Assembly (NCBI RefSeq): GCF_008831085.1
Contig: NZ_WBJY01000001.1
Location: 620,001 to 684,000, forward strand
Reading direction: 5' to 3'
DNA: 64,000 nucleotides
From: Pseudoclavibacter endophyticus
GTDB lineage: Bacteria > Actinomycetota > Actinomycetes > Actinomycetales > Microbacteriaceae
Shown: in pieces, positions 16,701 to 24,695 of the stretch
Position numbering within the stretch: position 1 is the first letter of the stretch
Layout of the letters: every line of letters begins with the position of its first letter
Notes under the pieces: generated by a model
Database searches by the model: none
Told to the model about the DNA's origin: nothing
The model's input: only the letters and a program-made list of their open reading frames with translations
Translations under genes and position numbers: made by a program

Positions 16701-16860
16701 GACCGACACCGACGCGAACGCCGACAGCGCGTGGACACCAGATGACTTCGCACTGACCGACCGCTCCGTTCCCATCGGCACGGAGGTGGCCACGGCATCC
16801 GCCGAACCCGATCGCACCGCACCGCTGACTGACTCGCATGGAAAGGACGTGCTCCGATGA
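13747..16860 (+). CDS. MMPL/RND-type transporter fused to a degenerate ABC-ATPase-like domain
   Basis: The 1037-residue protein starts at TTG 13747, 9 nt after AGGAAAG. Residues 1-715 form an actinobacterial MMPL transporter with two repeats, each with an extracellular loop and a block of about five or six helices. The SSD-like motif GIAVGIDYALFVLSRHR (near 240) and its repeat GLAMDYEVFLVSGMREAH (near 605) carry the proton-relay acidic residues. Residues about 730-960 resemble an ABC nucleotide-binding domain (GPVSFEVP near 755, then AGRLSPARGRLHVLGRPLP). However, the Walker A position reads QGIDEDRRVF without Gly-Lys-Ser/Thr, the LSGGQ position reads DLDPLARSL and Walker B lacks the catalytic Glu. 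The domain is therefore probably non-hydrolytic. Its stop overlaps the YhgE gene by ATGA. Confidence 0.85.
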   Translation: MALFLYRIGRFSFHHPWRVIVTWLVLLGAALGAGIVLGGEMRESFDIPGTESQEALDRLNNVFPEVAGASASVVIAAPAGESVEGPVTTEAIAAAVVAIGDIDGVAQVVSPFSEFATDAVSPDAQAAIITVQFEGQVSEITEDQKDALIAATEQSVAGGASAAYSGSIFEDLEYGLTVTEAIGVLFAAFVLVVAFGSVLAAGLPLASALVAVGTTIGGILVVAAMTSVSSATPLLAVMIGIAVGIDYALFVLSRHRHQLANGLDPDESAATAVGTAGNAVIFAGVTVMIALVGLLIVGIPFLGVMGVAAAIAVFLAMTAAVTLLPSLFGLAGERLRPKAGSRAHRRESGADAKPTMGRRWVRIVLRAPWVFVVLVVGVLGAVALPALDLRLALPSAAGEQQGSVARDGYDAVAEHFGEGANGPLLVMLDITRADNDTLMDDLAAVSSEVAAVSGVKTAGDALPNPTVDSAIIQVIPTSGPADPATLDVVNALRELAPQVEDEYGIGLSVTGYTAVAIDISDRLDQALVPFALVVVGLAFLLLMMVFRSVLVPLKAALSFLLSIFAAFGVVVAIFQWGWFADAMHVVPGPIISFMPVLLMAIIFGLAMDYEVFLVSGMREAHVRGEKPRAAIEHGFAQGARVVTAAALIMFFVFAAFVPEGAGVIKAIALGLAVGIAFDAFLVRMTLVPALMAIMGKWAWWLPRWLDRLLPELDIEGEHLRHHRDDAGWALSSVEYAAIGAEKVVCGDARFALGPVSFEVPHSSVLIVQGIDEDRRVFAATLAGRLSPARGRLHVLGRPLPGDAVQVRGLVATATLDAVPERAEGASVAELLRERLVRVGEPATPDAVRALVDDVTAAMHVIGASDPTMSLDSRLADLDPLARSLVIAQLALAEYPSVFVADLGTLSTGTDATETVGRLIDGLTRIAPGDVTIVAGTSLGLDVVAATHRISNTARPVAWLELEPGATAGFIRRADPLPRPGDAEPATDTDANADSAWTPDDFALTDRSVPIGTEVATASAEPDRTAPLTDSHGKDVLR

Positions 16861-19160
16861 CCGGCCGCACGGGCTCCACCGACACCACCACCGCAGTCTC
16901 GCCAGACGAGCGGGCGCGGAAGCGCCGCAACATCCTCCTCGCGATCGTGTTGCCGATCGTGCTCGCCATCGCCTATCTCGCGGGCATGTCGGCGGCCGAT
17001 GCGCGCAGCAGCGCGATTCCCGCGCTCATCGTGAACGAAGACGAGATGGTTGAGCAGACCGCGGCCGACGGCAGCACCTCGCAGGTCGTCGCGGGGCGTC
17101 TGCTCGTCTCGCACCTCATGTCGCCCGAGAACTCCTACGGATTCGACTGGCAGCTCGCCGACGCGCAGACCGCGGTCGATTCGCTCGCGCGGGGCGACGC
17201 GTACGTCGTCATATCGATCCCGTCAAACTTCTCGGCGAGCGTGGTCTCCCTCGGTACCGACGACCCACAGCCCGCCCGCCTGCAGATCACGACCGATCAG
17301 GCGCACGACTACCTGTCGGCGCAGGCGGCCTCAGTGCTCGCGGATGCGGTGGTCGCGCAGTTCGGGCAGAGCGTCACCGAGATGATCGCCATCGGGCTCG
17401 TGCAGGGATTCGACGCGACGGGCGAGGGTTTCCAGGACGCGGCGCACGGGGCCGGCCAGCTCGCGAGCGGTGCCGACCAGCTCGAAGACGGCTTCACGAG
17501 CTACACGCAGGGCCAGGCGGAGATCACCGCGGGCCTGAACGAGGCGGCAAGCGGCGCCGAGCAGCTCGCGACTGGGACCTCACAGTACGTCGCCGGCGTC
17601 GACGCGTTCGCGGTCGGCGCGTCGGAGTACGCGGCCGGGGCCGGGGAGTTCGCCTCGGGCGCGAGCCAGTACATCTCGGGCGCACAGGCGCTCGCGGCCG
17701 GCATCGGGCCGTACACGCAGGGTGTCGGCGGCGTGACAGCGCAGCTCGGCGCCGCGAACACCGCCGCGTCGGAGCTCGCGGCGTCGGCCGCAGCGGTCGC
17801 GAACGCCACGAGCGGCCTCGAATCGGCGGCAGGTGCGCTCTCGGCCGCCGAGTCGAGCTATCAGGGCGGCGTCGCGGACGAGCTGGCGAGCACCGCCGAC
17901 AACGCGGCGGCGCTGCAGGCCATGTGCCCGCAGCTTCCCGAGGAGCAGCAGGCCGATTGCCACGAACGCACTGGCGCCATCTCCTCGTCCGCCGGCAACG
18001 CGACCGCGCTGTTCGACAGCATCTTCGCGGAGGACCTCTCTGGCGCATCCGCGGCCGTGAGCCAGACGGACGCGCTCACGTCGAAGGCGGGCGAGGTCGC
18101 ATCGCTCGTCGCGAGCGCGAACGGCACGGCGCAGACCGTGAACGCGTCGAGCGCCGACCTCGCCGACGGCGCGCAGGGCCTCGCCGAGAACGCCGACCCG
18201 CTGCTCGCGGGCGCCGACCAGCTCACCGCCGGGAGCGAGCAGATCTCCTCGGGCGCGTCGCAGCTGCAGGCCGCCGGCGCCGAGGTGACGTCGGGAACGA
18301 GTGAGCTGTCCGCGGGTATCGGCCAGCTCGCCGAGGGGCAGAGCCAGCTCGCCGAGGCGAACCCCGCGCTGGCCGACGGCCTGCTGGGCCTCGTCGACGG
18401 CGCGTCCGACCTCGAAACGGGTCTGCAGTCGGGAGCGGAGCAGGCGGGCGGATTCGGTGACTCCGAGAGCTACGCCGACGTCCTCGCTCACCCGGTGAGG
18501 GCCGACGTGATCTCGCAGCACGACCCCCGCTTCGGGGGCATGCTCGCGGCGCTCTCGGTGCCCATCGCCGCCTGGCTCGCGGCATTCGTCACGATGCTCG
18601 CCCGCAGGCTCATCACGCCAGAAGCGCTGGAGTCGACCGCGTCGACGTCACGCCTCGTCCGGCAGGCCTTCCTGCGTCTCGGCGTGCCGGTACTCGGCGC
18701 GACCCTCGGCGTCGCGGTCATCGCCCACATCGTCGGCGCACCGTGGGGTGGCATCCTCGGCACCATCACGCTCGGCGCGCTTCTCGCGCTCGCGGTCACG
18801 GCCATGCACCTGCTGTTCGTCTCGCTGTTCGGGCGCCGCGGCGGTGCCATCGCCTCGCTCGTGGGCCTCGGGCTGCAGCTCGCGACGCTGCGCATCATCC
18901 TGCCGACCGAGTTGCGCACCGGCTGGGCCGAGCTGCTCGCGACGTTCGCGCCCCTCTCGCACGCGTCGGCCGGCCTGCAGCTGATCTACGCTGGCGGCAG
19001 CGCCGGGGCCGTGGTCATGTCGTACATCGCGCTGCTGCTCATCGCACTGCTCTCGGGTGCGGCGGCGTGGCTCATCTACGAGCGGAAACGACGAACGAGC
19101 CTCGACCATCTCGTCAACCTGCGATCCATCGGCAGGCCGCTGCAACCCAGCGACGTGTAG
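16857..19160 (+). CDS. YhgE/Pip-family membrane protein
   Basis: The 767-residue protein has one N-terminal membrane segment (about residues 25-45, NILLAIVLPIVLAIAYLAGM) and a long extracytoplasmic region. The latter holds tandem heptad-like repeats of the type G-A-x-Q-L-A-x-G (about 185-545), typical of YhgE/Pip and type VII-associated EsaA-like proteins. A C-terminal ABC-2-type permease domain with about five helices follows (about 560-745). Two cysteines (in AMCPQL and ADCHERT) may form a disulfide in the external part. ATG 16857 overlaps the MMPL stop. Pairing with MMPL and a TetR regulator suggests export of a lipid or envelope component, but the cargo is unknown. Confidence 0.8.
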   Translation: MTGRTGSTDTTTAVSPDERARKRRNILLAIVLPIVLAIAYLAGMSAADARSSAIPALIVNEDEMVEQTAADGSTSQVVAGRLLVSHLMSPENSYGFDWQLADAQTAVDSLARGDAYVVISIPSNFSASVVSLGTDDPQPARLQITTDQAHDYLSAQAASVLADAVVAQFGQSVTEMIAIGLVQGFDATGEGFQDAAHGAGQLASGADQLEDGFTSYTQGQAEITAGLNEAASGAEQLATGTSQYVAGVDAFAVGASEYAAGAGEFASGASQYISGAQALAAGIGPYTQGVGGVTAQLGAANTAASELAASAAAVANATSGLESAAGALSAAESSYQGGVADELASTADNAAALQAMCPQLPEEQQADCHERTGAISSSAGNATALFDSIFAEDLSGASAAVSQTDALTSKAGEVASLVASANGTAQTVNASSADLADGAQGLAENADPLLAGADQLTAGSEQISSGASQLQAAGAEVTSGTSELSAGIGQLAEGQSQLAEANPALADGLLGLVDGASDLETGLQSGAEQAGGFGDSESYADVLAHPVRADVISQHDPRFGGMLAALSVPIAAWLAAFVTMLARRLITPEALESTASTSRLVRQAFLRLGVPVLGATLGVAVIAHIVGAPWGGILGTITLGALLALAVTAMHLLFVSLFGRRGGAIASLVGLGLQLATLRIILPTELRTGWAELLATFAPLSHASAGLQLIYAGGSAGAVVMSYIALLLIALLSGAAAWLIYERKRRTSLDHLVNLRSIGRPLQPSDV

Positions 19161-19161
19161 G

Positions 19162-19210
19162 CGGACGCCGCGCGGCGTCCGAGGCCTCGGCCGGCGCCGC
19201 GCGGCCTCGG
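19162..19210 (+). terminator. Double hairpin after the MMPL-YhgE operon
   Basis: A perfect 20-bp palindrome (19162-19181, centre CGCG) starts 2 nt after the YhgE stop. It overlaps a second inverted repeat with 8-bp CCGAGGCC/GGCCTCGG arms (19179-19210). Strong alternative stems without a T-run. Confidence 0.6.
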
Positions 19211-19294
19211 TCGCGGGAGACCTCGTGCTGGGAACTGCGCGCCCCCCGGAGAGCGTCCGAGCATCTGCCCGCACACGATCGTCGACGAAGCTCG

Positions 19295-19939
19295 TCAGGG
19301 CCGGCGAAGGAGCAGACCGGGCAAGCGGGTGACCCAGAGCGCCAGTGCACTCGCGACGCCGAACAACACGGCGATCGCGACCGCGTACAGCGCGACGACG
19401 TCGTACCCCTGGGCGGGGTTGAGGAACGGGTACGGCACCCAGCCGTCGGTGGCGCCGCGGATGAGCACGACGATGGTCCACGCGACCGGGTAGATCAGCG
19501 GCACCCAGAACCGCGAGACGGCGACGCGCCTGCGGTCGCCAACGAGCAACCAGTCGATCGCGATCGCGATCGGCGAGACCACGTGCATGACGACGTTGGC
19601 CCACGGCAGCGGCACGCCGCCCGCGGCCCCGAGCGGCGCGAGGAGGACGGCGTAGACGAGTCCGACGATCACGAGACAGGTTGTCGCGAGCGCACGCAAC
19701 AGGGTCGAGAGCGTGGACGGTTCGCGGCGGGTGAGCGTGAGCGCCGCCGACACGATCAGGGCCGCGGCGCCGATCAGGTTCGACTGCACCGTGAAGTAGC
19801 CGTACATGTTGACGAGCACGACCGTGGTGCGGCTGGCAGTGTCGAGATGGGTCGCGGCGATCGCGATGATGATGGCGGCCGCGAGGGCGAGTCGCAGAAG
19901 CCCGACGGGCGTCGCTGCCCGTCGCGAGCGTGCGTTCAT
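19295..19939 (-). CDS. Pr6Pr-family integral membrane protein
   Basis: The 214-residue protein has six hydrophobic segments and the family pattern FTVQSNLI near residue 50 (as in MYGYFTVQSNL), MHVVSPIAIAIDWLL near 118 and YPFLNP near 170. Pr6Pr proteins are common in actinobacteria and have no established biochemical role. The start ATG 19939 is preceded by TAGGCT ending 6 nt upstream and lacks a ribosome-binding site, indicating a leaderless mRNA. It runs opposite to the YhgE operon. Confidence 0.75.
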   Translation of the reverse strand: MNARSRRAATPVGLLRLALAAAIIIAIAATHLDTASRTTVVLVNMYGYFTVQSNLIGAAALIVSAALTLTRREPSTLSTLLRALATTCLVIVGLVYAVLLAPLGAAGGVPLPWANVVMHVVSPIAIAIDWLLVGDRRRVAVSRFWVPLIYPVAWTIVVLIRGATDGWVPYPFLNPAQGYDVVALYAVAIAVLFGVASALALWVTRLPGLLLRRP

Positions 19940-19945
19940 GCCCCG

Positions 19946-19951
19946 AGCCTA
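19946..19951 (-). promoter_or_regulatory. -10 box TAGGCT of the Pr6Pr gene (leaderless)
   Basis: Minus-strand TAGGCT ends 6 nt before ATG 19939. No -35 match is evident. Confidence 0.5.
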
Positions 19952-20000
19952 GCGGCGCGTCGAGAGGCGGGATGCCGGGGCGCGCCCCGCGCGGCGAGCG

Positions 20001-20843
20001 TTACGCGGCCGAGGGGTCGGAGCGCTCGCGTTGCTCGGCGTCGGCGCCCACATCGAGGCGCAGGTGCTCGCGTGCGAACGCGAGCGTCCGACGCAGCTTC
20101 TCGATGCGCTGCGCCTCGTACTTCGCCGTTCCCGTCTTGACCTCGGCCACGACGTGCCCCTGCCAGTTGATGTCGGCGAGGTACTGCAGCGTCTCGGCGA
20201 CGGGCTGGCCGCCCTCGCCGGGCAGCAGGTGCTCATCGAACACCTTCTCGTTGGCGGCGGGCGCCTGGCCGTCGCACAGGTGCACGTGGCGCAACCGGTC
20301 GCCCGCGTCGATCGCCATCTGCAGGGCGTCATCGCCCGAGAGCGCGGCGTGCGAGAAGTCGATGGTGAGGGCGTCGCAGTCCATCTCGACCGGGTTCGTC
20401 CCTGGCAGGTAGGCGCGAAGCGCGCGCCCCGAGACCTTCCACGGGAACATGTTCTCGACGGCCATCTCGATGCCGGTCTCGCCCTGGATGCGGCGAACGA
20501 TGTCGAGGAACCGTTCGGCGTAACCCCGCTGCCATCGGAACGGCGGATGCACCACGACCGTCGACGCGCCGACGTCGCGCGCGAGCTGCGCCGTGCGCAC
20601 GAGCTTCTGCTCGGGGTCGGTGCCCCACACGAACTGCGTGTAGAAGAGCACGGGCGCGTGGATCGACAGCACGGGCAGCTGGTGCTTGTCGATCTGAGCC
20701 TTCAGCAGATCGGCCGACCGGCTGGCCTGCTCGGTTGCGACCATGATCTCGATCCCGTCGAAGCCGACCTCTCGCGCGATGCGGAACGCCGAGGCCACCG
20801 GCTTGGGAAACGTGCACGACGTACTCATGCCCACGGAAATCAT
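20001..20843 (-). CDS. Sugar phosphate isomerase/epimerase-like TIM-barrel protein
   Basis: The 280-residue protein is of the xylose isomerase-like/AP endonuclease family 2 TIM-barrel type. It shows GFDGIEIM near residue 27, VLSIHAPV near 58, TVVVHPPF near 96, the metal-site MAVENMFP near 130, IDFSHAAL near 165, HVHLCDG near 190 and VVAEVK near 237. These histidine, glutamate and aspartate residues form the usual divalent metal site. Members epimerise or isomerise sugars or act on inositol derivatives; the substrate is not deducible. ATG 20843 is preferred because TAAGGT ends 7 nt upstream with no ribosome-binding site, although an in-frame ATG occurs 15 nt later. Confidence 0.75.
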   Translation of the reverse strand: MISVGMSTSCTFPKPVASAFRIAREVGFDGIEIMVATEQASRSADLLKAQIDKHQLPVLSIHAPVLFYTQFVWGTDPEQKLVRTAQLARDVGASTVVVHPPFRWQRGYAERFLDIVRRIQGETGIEMAVENMFPWKVSGRALRAYLPGTNPVEMDCDALTIDFSHAALSGDDALQMAIDAGDRLRHVHLCDGQAPAANEKVFDEHLLPGEGGQPVAETLQYLADINWQGHVVAEVKTGTAKYEAQRIEKLRRTLAFAREHLRLDVGADAEQRERSDPSAA

Positions 20844-20850
20844 GGCCGCG

Positions 20851-20856
20851 ACCTTA
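20851..20856 (-). promoter_or_regulatory. -10 box TAAGGT of the TIM-barrel gene (leaderless)
   Basis: Minus-strand TAAGGT lies 7 nt upstream of ATG 20843. An adjacent 18-bp palindrome (20866-20883) would overlap the region between -10 and -35. Confidence 0.4.
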
Positions 20857-20865
20857 CTCCTGCGA

Positions 20866-20883
20866 CGTCACCGGTTGGTGACG
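20866..20883. promoter_or_regulatory. 18-bp palindrome in the divergent TIM-barrel/mnhA spacer
   Basis: CGTCACC and GGTGACG arms flank a GGTT centre. Its place between two divergent promoters suggests an operator. No candidate regulator is encoded next to it. Confidence 0.4.
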
Positions 20884-20950
20884 AGCGGCCGCACGGCGCG
20901 CGACCGGGATGCCGTTGTCGCCCCGGCGCGGCGGCGTCTCAGCCAGTTGC

Positions 20951-20956
20951 TAGAAT
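20951..20956 (+). promoter_or_regulatory. Extended -10 box upstream of the mnh operon
   Basis: TGC-TAGAAT (TAGAAT at 20951-20956) matches an extended -10. The transcription start near 20963 leaves a leader of about 40 nt with a GGAG site before ATG 21004. Confidence 0.5.
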
Positions 20957-21003
20957 CCCGAAAGCGCGAGTCCGCCGCGCAGTCGGTACGGAACGGAGTG
21001 TGG

Positions 21004-24000
21004 ATGCTGCTACTCCTCCTCGCGTTCGGCATCGTCGCCTGTGCTCTGCCGCTCGTTCGGAGGTGGCTGCACAACGGCATGTTCATCGTGGCCGCGCTGG
21101 TTTCGGCCGCTGCCTTCGTCGTGACGATCCTGCAGGGCCCGGCCGTGCTCGCGGGCGGCGAGGTGCGGGAAACGCTCGAGTGGCTGCCGCAGGTCTCGAT
21201 GAACCTCGACCTTCGCGTCGATGCGCTGAGCTGGGTGCTCGCACTCATCGTCACGGGCGTCGGTGCGCTCGTGCTCCTCTACTGCGCGCGGTACTTCAAG
21301 CGAGACGAAGCCGACCTCGGCCGGTTCGCCGCCATCCTCCTGGCCTTCGCCGGGGTCATGTACGGGCTCGTGATCGCCGACAACCTGTACCTGCTGTTCA
21401 TCTTCTGGGAGCTCACGAGCGTCTTCTCGTACCTGCTCGTCGGCCACTACACCGGGCGGCGCGCGAGCCGTGGTGCCGCGATGCAGGCGCTCATGGTGAC
21501 CGTCTTCGGCGGGCTCACCATGTTCGTGGGCTTCGTCATGCTGCACGCGCAGAGCGGCACGGCCTTGCTCGGCGAGCTCATCGCCGACCCGCCAGAGTTC
21601 GACGCCTTGGTGATCACCGCGATCATGCTCGTGCTCGTCGGCGTCGCGACGAAATCGGCCCTCGTGCCCTTCCACTTCTGGCTGCCAGGGGCCATGGCGG
21701 CGCCAACGCCCGTCAGCGCCTACCTCCACGCCGCGGCCATGGTCAAGGCCGGCGTCTACCTCGTCGCGCGCCTCGCGCCCGGCTTCGCCGAGATGCCGGG
21801 CTGGCGCGAGGTGCTCGTCGTCTTCGGCGTCTTCACCATGCTCGTCGGCGGATGGCGGTCGCTCCGGCAGCACGACCTGAAGCTGATCCTCGCCTACGGC
21901 ACCGTCAGCCAGCTCGGGTTCATGACCACCGTCGTCGCGTTCGGCACGCACGACGCGGCGCTCGCGGGTATCACCCTCGTCGTCGCGCACGCCTGCTTCA
22001 AGGCGGCGCTCTTCCTCATCGTCGGCATGATCGACCACCGAACGGGTACGCGAGACATCCGGAAGCTCTCGGGGCTCGGCCGGTCGGCGCCCATGCTCGT
22101 GGTCGTGACGACCTTGGCGCTCGCATCGATGTCCGGCCTTCCCCCCTTGATCGGATTCGTGGCGAAAGAGGGTCTGCTCGGCGCGTTCCTGCAGGCGGGG
22201 GAGCACGGCAACGCCTGGGGCTGGGTGGCGCTCATCGGCGTCGCGCTCGGCAGCGCCTTCACCGTCGCGTACAGCCTGAGGTTCCTGTGGGGGGCGTTCT
22301 CGCGCAAGCCCGGTGTCGAATCGGTGCAGTACGTCCCGGAGCACCTCGATTTCATGGTGTCGCCCGCGATCCTCGCCATCGTGTCGGTCGTGTTCGGCCT
22401 TGCCGCCCCGCTCGTCAACGTGCCGGCGGGCCTCTACGCCGGCACCCTGCCGTCGCTCGACCCCGAACATCCGGCGTATCTTGCGCTCTGGCACGGATTC
22501 GAGCCGCCACTGTTCATCTCGCTCGGCACGATCGTGCTCGGATCGCTCATGTTCGCGGGCCGCAGGACCGTCGCGAATCTGCAGGCGAAGGTGCCATCGA
22601 TCATCGAGAGCGCCCGCGGCTACTGGACGGCCATCAACGTCGTCGACCTCATCTCGGCCCGCGTCACCGCGGCGACGCAGCGGGGATCGCTGCCGTTCTA
22701 CATCGGCACGATCGTCGTCGTCTTCGCCGCCACCATGGGCATCACGCTCCTCATGGCCGACTGGCCGCAGCTGCCGCCGATCGAGTGGAGCTGGGTGCAG
22801 CTCGTCGTCGTCGTCGTCATGAGCATCGCCGCGATCGCGGCGACCAGGTCGCGCAAGCGGTTCCAGGGCGTCGTGCTCGTCGGCGTCACGGGCTACGCGA
22901 TGGCCGTCATCTTCGCGCTGCACGGCGCCCCCGACCTCGCGATCACGCAGACCCTCATCGAGACGATCACGCTCGTCGTGTTCGTGCTCGTGCTGCGCCG
23001 ACTGCCGGCAACGCACCTCGAACGGAAAGAGAACCTTCCCGCGTGGGTGCGGTGGGGCATCGGTCTTGCGGTGGGAATCGCGCTCGGCGCCGTCGCCCTG
23101 TTCGCGATCGCCTCGCGGACCGTCACGCCTGACTCCGTGGCCTTCCCCGTGCTCGCATCCGAGGGCGGTCACGGGCAGAACATCGTGAACGTGACGCTCG
23201 TCGACCTTCGCGGCTGGGACACGATGGGCGAGCTGAGCGTGCTCATCGCCGCGGCGACGGGCATCGCGAGCCTCATCTACCTGAACACGCGGTACGCGAA
23301 CCGGGGGTCGCCGAAGCAGCTCGTGCGGCCGCCGCGGTTCACGCTGACCGCGTCGCCGATCACCGACGTGATCCAGGTGCCCGGCCGCACCACGCAGAAT
23401 CCCGAGAGGCCGGCGCGGCAGGCGCGGGACCACCAGAAGGTGTGGCTCTTGGCCGGCAAGTCGCTCGCTCCCGAGAACCGCTCGATCCTGCTCGAGGTCG
23501 TCGTGCGCCTCGTCTTCCACGCCCTCTTCATCGCGTCGCTCTTCCTGCTGTTCTCAGGCCACAACGCGCCAGGAGGCGGCTTTGCCGGTGGCATCGTCGC
23601 CGGCCTCGCGCTCGCCACGCGGTATCTCGCGGGCGGGCGGCACGAACTCGACCTCGCCATGCGCATCGACGCAGGGCGCCTGCTCGGCATCGGTCTGTTG
23701 TTCGCCACCGTGACCGCCCTCGTGCCCGTGATCCTCGGGTTCGGCCCGCTCACCAGTACCTACATCGACACCGAGGTGCCCTTCATCGGCGAGTTCGTGT
23801 TCGTCACCTCGACCCTGTTCGACATCGGCGTGTACCTCATCTGCATCGCCCTCGCGATCGACATCCTCCGCTCGCTCGGCAGCGAGGTCGACATCCAGGC
23901 CGAAGCGACGGATCGCGACGAGGGCGCTCGCAGCGACGACGGCGAACTGCAGGTCATGCCGGTCGGGAACGTGCATGATCACCCCGTGCTGGCGCCGACA

Positions 24001-24078
24001 TCGACAGCGGCCGACGGCGCCGATGGCGGCGACGGCGACAACTCGGGCGGCCCGCACGAAGGGGGTGGGCGCGAATGA
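21004..24078 (+). CDS. mnhA: Na+/H+ antiporter subunit A with fused subunit B domain (MrpA/MnhA)
   Basis: The 1024-residue membrane protein has an N-terminal NuoL-like antiporter module with the proton-channel motifs FIFWELTSVFSYLLVG (near 125) and VGVATKSALVPFHFWLPGAMAAPTPVSAYLHAAAMVKAGVYL (near 215-250, including the conserved lysine and histidine). A MrpA C-terminal extension follows, and then a MrpB domain from about residue 835 (SILLEVVVRLVFHALFIASLFLLFSGHNAPGGGFAGG). The fused A-B form is usual in actinobacteria. The Asp/Gly-rich tail is probably cytoplasmic and disordered. ATG 21004 has GGAG 5 nt upstream. First gene of a seven-function operon with 4-nt overlaps throughout. The complex exports Na+ in exchange for H+. 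Confidence 0.95.
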   Translation: MLLLLLAFGIVACALPLVRRWLHNGMFIVAALVSAAAFVVTILQGPAVLAGGEVRETLEWLPQVSMNLDLRVDALSWVLALIVTGVGALVLLYCARYFKRDEADLGRFAAILLAFAGVMYGLVIADNLYLLFIFWELTSVFSYLLVGHYTGRRASRGAAMQALMVTVFGGLTMFVGFVMLHAQSGTALLGELIADPPEFDALVITAIMLVLVGVATKSALVPFHFWLPGAMAAPTPVSAYLHAAAMVKAGVYLVARLAPGFAEMPGWREVLVVFGVFTMLVGGWRSLRQHDLKLILAYGTVSQLGFMTTVVAFGTHDAALAGITLVVAHACFKAALFLIVGMIDHRTGTRDIRKLSGLGRSAPMLVVVTTLALASMSGLPPLIGFVAKEGLLGAFLQAGEHGNAWGWVALIGVALGSAFTVAYSLRFLWGAFSRKPGVESVQYVPEHLDFMVSPAILAIVSVVFGLAAPLVNVPAGLYAGTLPSLDPEHPAYLALWHGFEPPLFISLGTIVLGSLMFAGRRTVANLQAKVPSIIESARGYWTAINVVDLISARVTAATQRGSLPFYIGTIVVVFAATMGITLLMADWPQLPPIEWSWVQLVVVVVMSIAAIAATRSRKRFQGVVLVGVTGYAMAVIFALHGAPDLAITQTLIETITLVVFVLVLRRLPATHLERKENLPAWVRWGIGLAVGIALGAVALFAIASRTVTPDSVAFPVLASEGGHGQNIVNVTLVDLRGWDTMGELSVLIAAATGIASLIYLNTRYANRGSPKQLVRPPRFTLTASPITDVIQVPGRTTQNPERPARQARDHQKVWLLAGKSLAPENRSILLEVVVRLVFHALFIASLFLLFSGHNAPGGGFAGGIVAGLALATRYLAGGRHELDLAMRIDAGRLLGIGLLFATVTALVPVILGFGPLTSTYIDTEVPFIGEFVFVTSTLFDIGVYLICIALAIDILRSLGSEVDIQAEATDRDEGARSDDGELQVMPVGNVHDHPVLAPTSTAADGADGGDGDNSGGPHEGGGRE

Positions 24079-24695
24079 CCATCTCGATCCTCCTGCTCGT
24101 CGGCATGGTCGTCTGCTTCGCCGCGGGCGTCGCCATGCTCCTCGAACGGAGCCTCACCCGCATGGTGCTGGGATTCCTGCTGCTCGGCAACGCGACCAAC
24201 CTGCTCGTCTTCTTTATGTCGGGGAGCTTCGGCGCCGCCCCGCTGTTCAACCCGGACCTCGAGCCCGGCGACTACAGCGACCCGCTGCCGCAGGCGTTCA
24301 TCCTGACGGCAATCGTCATCACCTTCGGTGTCACGGCATTTCTCCTCGCCCTGGTCTACCGGTCGTGGCGCCTGGCGCAGGCCGACACCGTGGAGGACGA
24401 CGAAGAGGACATCGCCATGCGCACCGTCGACGTCACGGCCGACGACGAGACCTTCGTCGAGGCGGATGCCGGCGACACCGAGTTCGGGTCGGCCGCCGAG
24501 GCCGCCGTCGCGACGGCGACCGGACCGGTCGACCTCAACGAAGTTGCGACCGCCGACGACCACGCCGGCGAGTTCGACGCCGGCGACGCCAGCAGCCCAA
24601 CGAGGGCGACCCCCGACGCCGAGCACGACGACACGCCCTCGAGCGACGCCTCGGCGACCACCGACGACCCGACCGACGAGGGGAGCCGCCCGTGA
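24075..24695 (+). CDS. mnhC: Na+/H+ antiporter subunit C (MrpC/MnhC) with a long acidic tail
   Basis: The first 110 residues are a NuoK-like three-helix protein (SLTRMVLGFLLLGNATNLLVFFMSG near 27-50, QAFILTAIVITFGVTAFLLAL near 73-95). The remaining 95 residues are strongly acidic and low in complexity (Asp, Glu, Ala, Thr). Typical MrpC proteins are about 110-130 residues, so the tail is an addition. ATG 24075 overlaps the mnhA stop; its own stop overlaps GTG of mnhD. Confidence 0.92.
   Translation: MTISILLLVGMVVCFAAGVAMLLERSLTRMVLGFLLLGNATNLLVFFMSGSFGAAPLFNPDLEPGDYSDPLPQAFILTAIVITFGVTAFLLALVYRSWRLAQADTVEDDEEDIAMRTVDVTADDETFVEADAGDTEFGSAAEAAVATATGPVDLNEVATADDHAGEFDAGDASSPTRATPDAEHDDTPSSDASATTDDPTDEGSRP

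Noticed and set aside
13876..16839. 987-residue minus-strand frame opposite the MMPL gene
   Set aside because: The translation is Arg/His/Glu-rich with no family resemblance, typical of antisense frames in high-GC DNA; the plus strand encodes a clear MMPL transporter.
21010..23520. 836-residue minus-strand frame opposite mnhA
   Set aside because: Antisense shadow; the plus-strand product has all MrpA motifs.
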